NCBI RefSeq assembly: GCF_963675065.1
Contig: NZ_OY775906.1
Location: 536,001-600,000 of the forward strand
From: an uncultured Draconibacterium sp.
GTDB taxonomy: Bacteria > Bacteroidota > Bacteroidia > Bacteroidales > Prolixibacteraceae
Direction of reading: 5' to 3'
Length of the DNA stretch: 64,000 nucleotides
The translations under genes and the position numbers were made by a program. This document shows, in pieces, positions 33,851 through 40,991 of the stretch. Within the stretch, counting starts at the first letter, position 1; each line of letters opens with the position of its first letter. The notes beneath the pieces are model-generated. The model worked only from the letters and a program-made list of their open reading frames with translations, did no database searches and was not told the origin of the DNA.

Positions 33851-33898
33851 GGATTAAATCGTGTAAATAGATCTGAAGTTTGCAATAACTTTATGGAA

Positions 33899-33936
33899 TG
33901 AAAAATGGTAATATCACTTTCCCGGATATTACCATC
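33899..33936 (-). terminator. Terminator after the DUF5777 gene
   Basis: Perfect 11-bp stem ATGGTAATATC/GATATTACCAT with a 9-nt loop, followed on the minus-strand transcript by TTTTT. It separates the barrel/lipoprotein part of the cytochrome cluster from the membrane-complex part. Confidence 0.8.
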
Positions 33937-33961
33937 TTTATCATTTGTACATTTTAATCGA

Positions 33962-34858
33962 TTAGAACATCCAGATACGAGTTATGGTAAATCCAATGGC
34001 CAAACCTTTCTTGTTTGTCCAGTCATTTTGGTTGTACATCATCATATCCTGAGGTAAAATTCCCTGTGCTGATCCGACATAAATCTGAAAAGCATGGGTG
34101 AATGTAAAGAATTCCACACCAACCGACACATTTTCTTTAGCATGTGTGTCCCAGGTGTATTGTTCTGTTATGTTATCAATCTTTAGTGGTTTATCGTAGT
34201 TGAAGATGAATGATCCTTGTGGCGAGAATTTAATTCGTCCACTAAAATGCAGTCCTACGACATCGTGATTGTAATCCCATCCAGCCATATTGTAATGGGT
34301 AAAACTCGCGGCGGCTTGTAATGCAGCCCAATCTCCGAATTTACGGGTAACCATTGCTTGTGAAAAATATGACAGTCTATCGTTAAAATCGATATAATTA
34401 GGCAATGTTTGTCCTTTTGTATCAACAATTTTTCCGGTACCAATCAATTCTGCATCTCTGCCATCAATTGCTACATTACCAAATAAGGTAACAGATATGG
34501 GCATACCACTGGTTTTTTGCTGAAGTACTTTCCACTTTGCACTGAAATCGGTGTACATGTTCCTTTTGGTAATACCTGCACCGATTTGGAAATTTTTGAG
34601 TGGAACATAGTTTAGGCCTAACCTAACATTTGCACTTCCATAAATTCCCCACAAGTCGGATTTCCCATTATCGATTGAACCGAATTTGTGTTGAATAACA
34701 AACTCCAGTGTTCGTGCATCGGGAATGTAAGAGGTTTGAGCATCGATCAGAATTCCGCTGTTAAAAGCGTAAACCGGATCTGCTTCCTCTTCCTGAGCAA
34801 ACGAAGTGGAATAAGTTACTCCTAAAATAATCAGAATCAATATATATTTTTTCATCAT
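33962..34858 (-). CDS. DUF5777-type outer-membrane beta-barrel protein
   Basis: A 298-residue protein (start at 34858 or the next codon, 34855) with a signal peptide ending at SFAQ and an amphipathic, aromatic-rich body closing in TRIWMF, where the terminal phenylalanine is typical of outer-membrane barrels. PDARTLEFVIQHKFGSID, LWGIYGSANVRLGLNYVP and VSVGVEFFTFTHAFQIYVGS fit the DUF5777 family of Bacteroidota. It sits between the lipoprotein cytochromes and the membrane cytochromes, which makes it a candidate barrel of a porin-cytochrome conduit; that role is inference. Confidence 0.82.
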   Translation of the reverse strand: MMKKYILILIILGVTYSTSFAQEEEADPVYAFNSGILIDAQTSYIPDARTLEFVIQHKFGSIDNGKSDLWGIYGSANVRLGLNYVPLKNFQIGAGITKRNMYTDFSAKWKVLQQKTSGMPISVTLFGNVAIDGRDAELIGTGKIVDTKGQTLPNYIDFNDRLSYFSQAMVTRKFGDWAALQAAASFTHYNMAGWDYNHDVVGLHFSGRIKFSPQGSFIFNYDKPLKIDNITEQYTWDTHAKENVSVGVEFFTFTHAFQIYVGSAQGILPQDMMMYNQNDWTNKKGLAIGFTITRIWMF

Positions 34859-34873
34859 TATCAGTTTAGGTTT

Positions 34874-35248
34874 TTAATTGTTTTGAGCTCCTTGCGTTAT
34901 CCAGGTAAGTACCAGCGCGGCCTCTGCTGTAGAATATACCTGCGCATGGTTTCCCATAGGCTTGGTGTAAATCAAGCTCGAAGCAGGATCTGAAGTGTTA
35001 ACATAGCGGCTGCTGTTTAACGAAGAATACGCATTTTCAGTAGTAAGGTCAGGGCTTTGACCACCGGTGGAATGGCACGTAACGCATTTTGAAGAAAAAA
35101 TCGGAACGATTTGAGTTGAGAACGATACTTCAGGAGCATCCGGATCTGTCGGATCAACCGCCTCTTCTTCAACAATCCAATTGTACGCACAACCACCAAA
35201 AATCAATCCTATAACGAATATTGATAATATAATTTTTAGTGCTTTCAT
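34874..35248 (-). CDS. Monoheme c-type cytochrome lipoprotein
   Basis: A 124-residue lipoprotein from ATG 35246-35248 (MKALKIILSIFVIGLIFGGC). The lipobox IFGGC is followed by an acidic stretch EEEAVDPTDPDAPEV, then the heme motif FSSKCVTCHSTGGQSPDL, with KPMGNHAQV supplying a probable methionine ligand. The fold resembles the small cytochromes of the planctomycete-type cytochrome C family. It lies 15 bp upstream of the DUF5777 barrel gene. Probably an outer-membrane or periplasm-facing electron carrier. Confidence 0.9.
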   Translation of the reverse strand: MKALKIILSIFVIGLIFGGCAYNWIVEEEAVDPTDPDAPEVSFSTQIVPIFSSKCVTCHSTGGQSPDLTTENAYSSLNSSRYVNTSDPASSLIYTKPMGNHAQVYSTAEAALVLTWITQGAQNN

Positions 35249-35264
35249 AATAATATTCAAGTTT

Positions 35265-35298
35265 GTGAAAAAAAAGACTTCCCGAGAGAAGTCTTTTC
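35265..35298 (-). terminator. Terminator/attenuator after the six-heme lipoprotein gene
   Basis: Stem AAAAGACTTC/GAAGTCTTTT; in the minus transcript it is followed by a run of eight T. It would limit read-through from the six-heme lipoprotein into the one-heme lipoprotein and barrel genes. Confidence 0.82.
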
Positions 35299-35314
35299 AC
35301 TCTATTTCTTTTGA

Positions 35315-36376
35315 TTAATTAGCGGCTGTTGTTTCGCTTAGTGCTTCTATGGTGTTGGTAAGAAGAGCAACAACATAGGTTGGATTATGAACACCCTCAC
35401 TTTGGTCTTCTTCAACTACGGCATAATTATAAAAGGCGCCTGCAATATCAACCGGGTATGTTCCGGTAACTACATGACCGTCGTGAAGTATACCTTCTGC
35501 TTCCAGTAACTCCGCAAGTTCCTCTAATAAAGTATGAACCTCTGTAATTTTATCGTTTACGTTGTAATCAGTAATGTCGCCGTGGCAAGTTGCACAAGCT
35601 GTAACTTCAGGAATTGTAAACTTGTGATTTTTATCTTCCATATGGCAGGTAATACAATCTGCTGAATTTCTGTGAGGATGTGCTTTTGTTCCAGGATATG
35701 TCATTGAACCAGGGAATTCGTATCCTCCCCAACCTTCAAGTAACATACTTTGTGGACTGTGGTGTGGTCCGTAATGCGAACTGGTAATGGTGTACATTCC
35801 ATCTCCGGCTGGATCAATTATAACGTCATCATCAAACTGGTCTACATCAGTTGGAGAAGCGGTTCTTGGTTGGTGACAATTAACGCACAAGTTAGCGTTT
35901 GATTCCAAATCGATAATTCTCGATTCATCAATCATTAATTTTACAGCTGCTGTTGTCATCATGAAAACCGGATTTCCTTCGCCATCCTGAAACACAGGTG
36001 GTTCACCGTGACTGTGGCATGATGAACATCCAATCGGCGAACCAGATATATCGTCCATGTCGTTTAGTGAGGCTACGAAACCGACACCTGAGTGACAGTC
36101 CGCACAACCCGACCGTTTTCCTGCGTATCCCAGTGATCCACCAGAGGCGTGACCAGAAGGTGCCCATTGAGCGGTTAAAGCATCAATGGCGTCGCTGGTA
36201 TGACATTCTAAACAAAAAGCAATGCCATCAACGCCGTCAGTTCCATCGGTTCCATTTGTTCCATCAGTTCCATTTGTTCCGGCAGGTCCCATAGGCCCTT
36301 CCTTTGTACATGAAGAAAACATGAATGCCAGAATAAACCCTAGCATGAATAATTTTGAGATAGATTTGTAGTTCAT
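35315..36376 (-). CDS. Six-heme lipoprotein with collagen-like linker
   Basis: A 353-residue lipoprotein: signal peptide with lipobox FSSC, then a collagen-like G-x-x tract (about residues 27-51, GPMGPAGTNGTDGTNGTDG and on), then six heme sites CLECH, CADCH, CSSCH, CVNCH, CITCH and CATCH. Histidines such as SSHYGPHHSPQ and KAHPHRNSADC may be distal ligands. The glycine-rich linker probably lifts the heme domain off the membrane, in line with a cell-surface or outer-membrane position. It is first in the cluster behind the FNR-like site. Confidence 0.9.
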   Translation of the reverse strand: MNYKSISKLFMLGFILAFMFSSCTKEGPMGPAGTNGTDGTNGTDGTDGVDGIAFCLECHTSDAIDALTAQWAPSGHASGGSLGYAGKRSGCADCHSGVGFVASLNDMDDISGSPIGCSSCHSHGEPPVFQDGEGNPVFMMTTAAVKLMIDESRIIDLESNANLCVNCHQPRTASPTDVDQFDDDVIIDPAGDGMYTITSSHYGPHHSPQSMLLEGWGGYEFPGSMTYPGTKAHPHRNSADCITCHMEDKNHKFTIPEVTACATCHGDITDYNVNDKITEVHTLLEELAELLEAEGILHDGHVVTGTYPVDIAGAFYNYAVVEEDQSEGVHNPTYVVALLTNTIEALSETTAAN

Positions 36377-36507
36377 AACGTAGTATATTAGGTAATTATA
36401 TTTGTAATTCCTGTTAATGGAATAAAAGTAGTAGGATAACTATTATGAACTATAGGGGGGGGAATGATATAACCGAATAATGAGGTTGATAATAAACAAT
36501 AAACGTG

Positions 36508-36521
36508 TTGATATATGTCAA
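36508..36521 (-). promoter_or_regulatory. FNR/CRP-type binding site upstream of the multiheme genes
   Basis: The plus strand reads TTGATATATGTCAA, an inverted repeat differing by one base from the FNR consensus TTGAT-N4-ATCAA. It lies 132 bp upstream of the six-heme lipoprotein start and directly after the stop codon of the crp/fnr-family gene, so the regulator may act on the neighbouring cytochrome genes. Confidence 0.55.
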
Positions 36522-37253
36522 TTATCCGTTTTCGCTAATGGAAACTAATGAACTTTCGTCTAGTATGCTAATTGTGTTTCCCTTGGTGTCAATGTATTTT
36601 GAATCTTTAAATTGGTGAAGTATTCTTACAAAGCTTTCTTTTGTCATGTTTGACATTTCTGCTAATTCCTGCCTGGTAAGCGGCACAGAAAACTCATTTA
36701 AATTGAAAATTTCGTTCTTCAAATACAGTAAAGTGTCGGCTACTCTTCCGGGCATATATTTCTGTGTATGGTCAACCAGTTTTTTGAGTAGATAATTGTT
36801 TTGTTTGGTGTGGCTACGTAATAGCTTAACGGCAAATTCGTTGTTTTTGCCAAAAATGCTGGTTAAGTTAGCCGAATCGATCATACAACACTTAACTTTA
36901 GTGATTGCCGAGACGCTAAAATGTTGAAAGTTTCCGTTAAAAAGACCGCCTCCGCTGATAAAGTCGCCCGCTTTGGCAATGCGAACAATTACGTTTTTGC
37001 CGTTTGCGCTTTCAACGTAAAATTTTGCTAATCCTTCGTTAATACAAATCACCGAAGTTGAAGCTGTATTTTGTTTGGTGATAGTCTCACCAACATTGTA
37101 TACAATTTGTCGTTTTTTGTCAATCAGAAAGTCAATTTCTTCTTGAGTGAGGGGAGAAAATATGTTGTTTTTATGCTCCTGTATACACGATTTGCAACCT
37201 CCTTCATTAAACTTACTTCTATTGTTACAATTTTCGGTATTAATATGCGCCAT
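36522..37253 (-). CDS. Crp/FNR-family transcriptional regulator with FNR-like cysteines
   Basis: A 243-residue protein with a cyclic-nucleotide-binding-like sensor (about 30-150), a dimer helix, and a C-terminal helix-turn-helix (VPLTRQELAEMSNMTKESFVR, about residues 190-215). The N-terminus has C9, C20 and C23 (GGCKSC), and the sensor has C122-C123; these mirror the four cysteines that bind the oxygen-labile [4Fe-4S] cluster of E. coli FNR. Activation of the cytochrome genes under anoxia is inferred. The recognition helix contains E-S-x-x-R as in FNR-type proteins. Confidence 0.88.
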   Translation of the reverse strand: MAHINTENCNNRSKFNEGGCKSCIQEHKNNIFSPLTQEEIDFLIDKKRQIVYNVGETITKQNTASTSVICINEGLAKFYVESANGKNVIVRIAKAGDFISGGGLFNGNFQHFSVSAITKVKCCMIDSANLTSIFGKNNEFAVKLLRSHTKQNNYLLKKLVDHTQKYMPGRVADTLLYLKNEIFNLNEFSVPLTRQELAEMSNMTKESFVRILHQFKDSKYIDTKGNTISILDESSLVSISENG

Positions 37254-37559
37254 TTTAAAGTTTTGGTATTAAGTTATTTAAAGTTATTAGCTTTCTTTTC
37301 TCATACTATTTTGCACAATTCTATTTTAGATCTTCAACATAGTAAAATATTTCAATATTTAAAAATGTAGATTACTACTTATCTTATATGAACCAATGTG
37401 AAAATTAGTTATAAAAATTGGGAATAAATGAAGATGATGTCGAAAAACAGAGCAAGACTTTTCTGTTTTCCAACAGGTCGGAGTTACCTATATAATAATA
37501 TAAGTACACATACAATTAGAGAATACGCCAGAATAGATGGGGGCGATGTGCTATTCGAT
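37254..37559. other. 306-bp intergenic region between argB and the FNR-like gene
   Basis: AT-rich, with no convincing gene, terminator or exact -7 box on either strand. It must contain the fnr-like promoter and the argB 3' end. Confidence 0.4.
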
Positions 37560-38327
37560 TTAGATAAGCCGCGTACCGCGACCTGTTGCAATATTTTCGG
37601 GGTTGGTGATCAGAATCTCCTGCACGCCTTTTGCTTTTGCCCGGAAACCGTTATCCAGCTTTGGAATCATTCCTTCGCTGATAATACCTTCGTTTTTATA
37701 TTGATCAAATAATTTGTAGTCGAGATCGTAAATTACTGACGCTTCATCGTTTGGATCGGTTAAAACGCCACGTTTCTCGAAACAATAAAAAAGATAAACT
37801 TTAAAGTAATTCGATAACTCAATCGCTAATTCAGAGGCAATTGTATCGGCGTTTGTATTTAATAACTGACCTTTAGCATCGTGGGTTAGTGGCGCTACCA
37901 CTGGAATTACATTTTCATCAATCAGCATGCGCAGTTCGCGGGCATTAACATCGTCAACATCACCAACAAAACCGTAATCAACTTCCTGCACGGGGCGTTT
38001 GTGGGCTTTTATTAGGCCTAAATCGGCACCCGTAAGTCCAACGGCATTGATGTCGCGTGCCTGTAATCCCGCAACAATTTTTTTATTTACCAAACCGCCA
38101 TAAACCATGGTAACTACTTCAAGCATGTCGGCATCAGTAACCCGGCGGCCATCAACCATTTTGGTCTCAATTCCCAATCGTTTTGCAATTTCGGTAGCCG
38201 TGCGACCTCCGCCGTGAACCAGTAATTTATTACCTGAAATTTTACGAAACTGATCGAGCAGCGCGTCTAATGATTCAGATTCTTCAACTACTTTTCCTCC
38301 TACTTTTATGATTGTTAGCCTATCCAT
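37560..38327 (-). CDS. argB: N-acetylglutamate kinase (or N-succinylglutamate kinase) ArgB
   Basis: A 255-residue amino-acid kinase: IIKVGGKVVEE at the N-terminus, LVHGGGRTATEIAKRLG binding substrate, FVGDVDDVN, and NTNADTIASELAIEL with the conserved N-D. The second step of arginine synthesis. In several Bacteroidota the intermediates are succinylated rather than acetylated, so the substrate may be N-succinylglutamate; the sequence alone does not settle this. It follows hisH but has its own -7 box, and no other arg gene is nearby. Confidence 0.94.
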   Translation of the reverse strand: MDRLTIIKVGGKVVEESESLDALLDQFRKISGNKLLVHGGGRTATEIAKRLGIETKMVDGRRVTDADMLEVVTMVYGGLVNKKIVAGLQARDINAVGLTGADLGLIKAHKRPVQEVDYGFVGDVDDVNARELRMLIDENVIPVVAPLTHDAKGQLLNTNADTIASELAIELSNYFKVYLFYCFEKRGVLTDPNDEASVIYDLDYKLFDQYKNEGIISEGMIPKLDNGFRAKAKGVQEILITNPENIATGRGTRLI

Positions 38328-38401
38328 GATCTTGCTGATTACTTATTGTTATTTGCTTGTTTCGATTGATGAACGTTAATTTCAGATTTTAATTGCTAAT
38401 G

Positions 38402-38409
38402 CAAAGTTA
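38402..38409 (-). promoter_or_regulatory. -7 box of an argB promoter
   Basis: TAACTTTG on the minus strand matches TAnnTTTG exactly, 75 bp before argB and just after the hisH stop. It would let argB be transcribed independently of the his operon. Confidence 0.45.
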
Positions 38410-38420
38410 CATTAGTGTGT

Positions 38421-39020
38421 TTAGAGTTTAAGAAAGTTCTCCAATATTTTTGCGCCAATACTTCCGCTTTTTTCCGGGTGAAATTGAGTAGCATAAAAAT
38501 TATCGCGGTGCAAAGCAGCACTAAACGGAAGAATATAGTCGCATGTGGCAATGGTATGTTCACTTTTTTCGGCGTAATACGAGTGCACAAAATACACATA
38601 CTCATTTTCCAGATCACTCGTAAAAAGGTCGCTTTTCAGATTTTTTATGGCATTCCAGCCCATGTGCGGAACTTTGGTAATGTATTCTTCGCCGGGTTTT
38701 GGAATAAAACGTTTTACCTTCTCATCGAAAATACCAAGGCACTGGGTATCGTTTTCTTCCGAATGCGAGCACATCAACTGAAGTCCCAGGCAAATACCCA
38801 AAACTGGTTGCTTTAGCGAAACGATCAGTTCGTCGAGCTTGTTCTCGCGCAGATACGCCATTGTTGTGCTGGCCTCGCCAACGCCCGGAAAAATTACCTT
38901 ATCGGCCTTCCTGATTTTGTCGTGATCGGCCGTTATTTCCGCATTTACACCCAGTCGGTTAAGTGCATTGTTTACCGATTCGATGTTTCCTGCGTTGTAT
39001 TTTATTATTACAATGTTCAT
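38421..39020 (-). CDS. hisH: Imidazole glycerol phosphate synthase glutaminase subunit HisH
   Basis: A 199-residue class I glutaminase. The nucleophile lies in PVLGICLGLQLMC near residue 76, the His-Glu pair in ATQFHPEKSGSIG near residue 180; VIIKYNAGNIESVNNAL and VIFPGVGEAST are typical. It supplies ammonia to HisF, whose gene is not in the window. It follows the tlpA-like gene by 12 bp in the his operon. Confidence 0.96.
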   Translation of the reverse strand: MNIVIIKYNAGNIESVNNALNRLGVNAEITADHDKIRKADKVIFPGVGEASTTMAYLRENKLDELIVSLKQPVLGICLGLQLMCSHSEENDTQCLGIFDEKVKRFIPKPGEEYITKVPHMGWNAIKNLKSDLFTSDLENEYVYFVHSYYAEKSEHTIATCDYILPFSAALHRDNFYATQFHPEKSGSIGAKILENFLKL

Positions 39021-39032
39021 CTTTATTCGGGT

Positions 39033-39581
39033 TTATTCATTCAATAAAAGATCGATTACTTCCACCATCTCGTTAAATTCTTCTTCCTTAAAAAGGCGGG
39101 TCATATAAACAATCTTTCCTGTTTTGTCGATAATCACGTTTCGGGTTACTCCGGCTCCTTTAGCTGCAAAGGTGTAAAAGATCTCAGCCCCCGGATCAAG
39201 TGCCAGCGGATAGGTGGTTTTCATTGTTTCCTTAAAATCTTTCACCTTATCAAGCGGCTCGTCCATGTCAACGCCAATCAATACAAAATCGTTGTTATTC
39301 TTGTGTTTTTGCCAGATATCTTTTTCAATGTGTGGCATTTCTTTTCGGCATACCGAACACCAGCTGGCAGTAAATTGTAGCATAGTAACTTTTCCTTTTA
39401 GGTCGGCTGTTGAAAGTTTCGTACCATCAGTAAGTTTCATTTCAATATTGGGCATTTGCTGGCCAATTTTTACGATGTAACCGTAGTCGGCCGGAATTTC
39501 TTTTTCAGGAATTGTGTTTAGCTGAGCAAATGCTGACATTGCGAATAATGTTATGCTGAGGATGGATAGTAGTTTTTTCAT
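39033..39581 (-). CDS. TlpA-type thioredoxin-fold protein, secreted
   Basis: A 182-residue protein with a signal peptide ending at AFAQ and a TlpA/ResA-like fold: IGQQMPNIEMKLTDGTKLST, redox motif QFTASWCSVCRKEMPHIE, and GVTRNVIIDKTGKIVYM with the cis-proline position replaced by threonine-arginine. It probably reduces periplasmic disulfides, for example of apocytochromes or surface proteins. Being inside the his operon is unexpected; it is on the operon strand between the S23 cassette and hisH. Confidence 0.88.
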   Translation of the reverse strand: MKKLLSILSITLFAMSAFAQLNTIPEKEIPADYGYIVKIGQQMPNIEMKLTDGTKLSTADLKGKVTMLQFTASWCSVCRKEMPHIEKDIWQKHKNNNDFVLIGVDMDEPLDKVKDFKETMKTTYPLALDPGAEIFYTFAAKGAGVTRNVIIDKTGKIVYMTRLFKEEEFNEMVEVIDLLLNE

Positions 39582-39618
39582 AATTTATAGTTACAAGTTA
39601 CAAGTTCCTGGATGCAGG
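39582..39618. repeat. Low-complexity flank on the left of the S23 cassette
   Basis: Contains a tandem TTACAAG TTACAAG and the small dyad CCTG-GATG-CAGG. Similar words (CCTGCAACCTGAAACGTGAAATCTGCAACAGG) flank the gene on the right at 40024-40055, suggesting insertion boundaries. Confidence 0.45.
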
Positions 39619-39990
39619 TTAATTTTTTTCATTCCAGTGTCTTTCTACATAATCAATAAATTTATTGAGTTTCCTGCCTAAAAGTTCATAGTCAGAGAGC
39701 AGATCTATTAACCCTTTTGATTCAAAATGAAGTTCATTAATCATTGTTAGTTGCGAGTTGGCTTCGTCACAGGATGCCTGTGCATAAACCAGAAACCGGA
39801 TGAAGTCTTGTTTATATCTGTTTCTACCATACCCTTCAACAATATTGTCCTTAATACTTTTTGATGAGCGTCGAACCTGACTACCTTGTTCATACATTTC
39901 GTATGTCGGTAAAGTTAAAGTCATTTTGTGCACTTTTATAGCTAACTGGTAGGCCGATTGATAAATTTCTAAATCTCTATAACTCTTCAT
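39619..39990 (-). CDS. S23-type four-helix-bundle protein
   Basis: A 123-residue protein of the family first found encoded in 23S rRNA intervening sequences. Hallmarks: YRDLEIYQSAYQLAIKVHKMT, then GSQVRRSSKSIKDNIVEGYGR, and FIRFLVYAQASCDEANSQL. The bundle forms a pentamer in solved homologues; function unknown. It sits between purU and the tlpA-like gene in a his operon, with repeat-like flanks, so it looks like a mobile cassette rather than a histidine gene. Confidence 0.93.
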   Translation of the reverse strand: MKSYRDLEIYQSAYQLAIKVHKMTLTLPTYEMYEQGSQVRRSSKSIKDNIVEGYGRNRYKQDFIRFLVYAQASCDEANSQLTMINELHFESKGLIDLLSDYELLGRKLNKFIDYVERHWNEKN

Positions 39991-40023
39991 GATTTTCTAT
40001 TTAAGTTATTTAATTCCGACTAT

Positions 40024-40055
40024 AACCTGCAACCTGAAACGTGAAATCTGCAACA
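40024..40055. repeat. Imperfect dyad flank on the right of the S23 cassette
   Basis: CCTGCAACCTGAAACGTGAAATCTGCAACAGG has CCTG/CAGG ends and internal degenerate word repeats, like the left flank at 39582-39618. Confidence 0.4.
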
Positions 40056-40062
40056 GGATTAT

Positions 40063-40947
40063 TTAATTAAACACAACCGTACGGTTTTTATATACCAAAA
40101 CTTTACGCTGAAGGTGTTTGTATACGGCTTGCGAAAGAACAATTTTTTCCAAATCGCGACCTTTTCGAATCAATTTTTGTACGGTGTCAACGTGGCTGCA
40201 ACGTGTAATTTCCTGTTCAATTATTGGTCCAGCATCCAGCTCTGAAGTAACGTAATGACTTGTTGCACCAATAATTTTTACGCCACGCTCATGCGCTGCA
40301 TGATAAGGTTTCGCACCTGCAAATGCCGGTAAGAATGAATGGTGAATATTGATCACTTTATTCGGATAATTTTTTACAAAATCTTCCGAAAGAATTTGCA
40401 TGTAGCGTGCCAACACAACAAAATCGATGTTGTTTTCCTTTAACAGTTTTAGTTCAGCTGCTTCCTGCTCGGCCTTGTTTTCCTTATTTATTGGGAAGTA
40501 GTGAAAATCAATGTCGAAACGTTCGGCAACCGGACGCAGCGTTTCGTGGTTACTAATAATCATCGGTATTTCCACGTCCCATTCGCCGGCAGTGTAACGC
40601 GCCAGAATATCGAACAAACAATGTGGCATTTTCGATACAAAAAGTGCCATCCGCGGTACTGCATTGGAAAAATATACTTTCCAGTTCATTTGGAGCGGAC
40701 TTCCGATCAGCGTATCAAAATACTCGCCGATCTTATCGGCCGGAATGGCAAAATTTTCCAGTTCCCATTCAACCCTCATGTAAAAGATCTTCTCCTGACG
40801 ATCGACATGCTGATCGAGGTAGATGATATTACCTTTATTCTTATTCAGGAATTCTGTTACAGTTGCAAGAATTCCTTGTCTATCCGGACAGTGTATCAGC
40901 AAGATCGCAGTGTCCTTTTTTTCGTTTAATACTTTTATTGTCTTCAT
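40063..40947 (-). CDS. purU: Formyltetrahydrofolate deformylase PurU
   Basis: A 294-residue enzyme that hydrolyses 10-formyl-THF to formate and THF. An N-terminal ACT domain (LLIHCPDRQGILATVTEFL, about residues 15-95) precedes the formyltransferase-like domain with VLARYMQILSEDFVKNYPNK, the INIHHSFLPAFAGAKPYHAA motif and ATSHYVTSELDAGPIIEQ. Residues N-H-D of the family (INIHHS, ELDAGP) are present. It lies between hisB and the S23 cassette. Formate made here could feed PurT in purine synthesis, matching the AICAR produced by the his pathway (inference). Confidence 0.95.
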   Translation of the reverse strand: MKTIKVLNEKKDTAILLIHCPDRQGILATVTEFLNKNKGNIIYLDQHVDRQEKIFYMRVEWELENFAIPADKIGEYFDTLIGSPLQMNWKVYFSNAVPRMALFVSKMPHCLFDILARYTAGEWDVEIPMIISNHETLRPVAERFDIDFHYFPINKENKAEQEAAELKLLKENNIDFVVLARYMQILSEDFVKNYPNKVINIHHSFLPAFAGAKPYHAAHERGVKIIGATSHYVTSELDAGPIIEQEITRCSHVDTVQKLIRKGRDLEKIVLSQAVYKHLQRKVLVYKNRTVVFN

Positions 40948-40956
40948 ATTTAATTA

Positions 40957-40982
40957 CCGCAGAGCGCACAGAGTTTTGCGGA
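40957..40982. repeat. CGCAGAG-type intergenic repeat remnant
   Basis: CCGCAGAGCGCACAGAGTTTTGCGG between hisB and purU has CCGCA/TGCGG arms and the CGCAGAG / CACAGAG word that recurs in Bacteroidota intergenic repeats. Only one copy is in the window. Confidence 0.4.
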
Positions 40983-40991
40983 GTTTTAATT

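Noticed and set aside
37428..37712. A 94-codon plus-strand frame overlapping the 3' end of argB
   Set aside because: It runs antisense to argB over half its length and its protein has no recognisable domain; it is a shadow frame.
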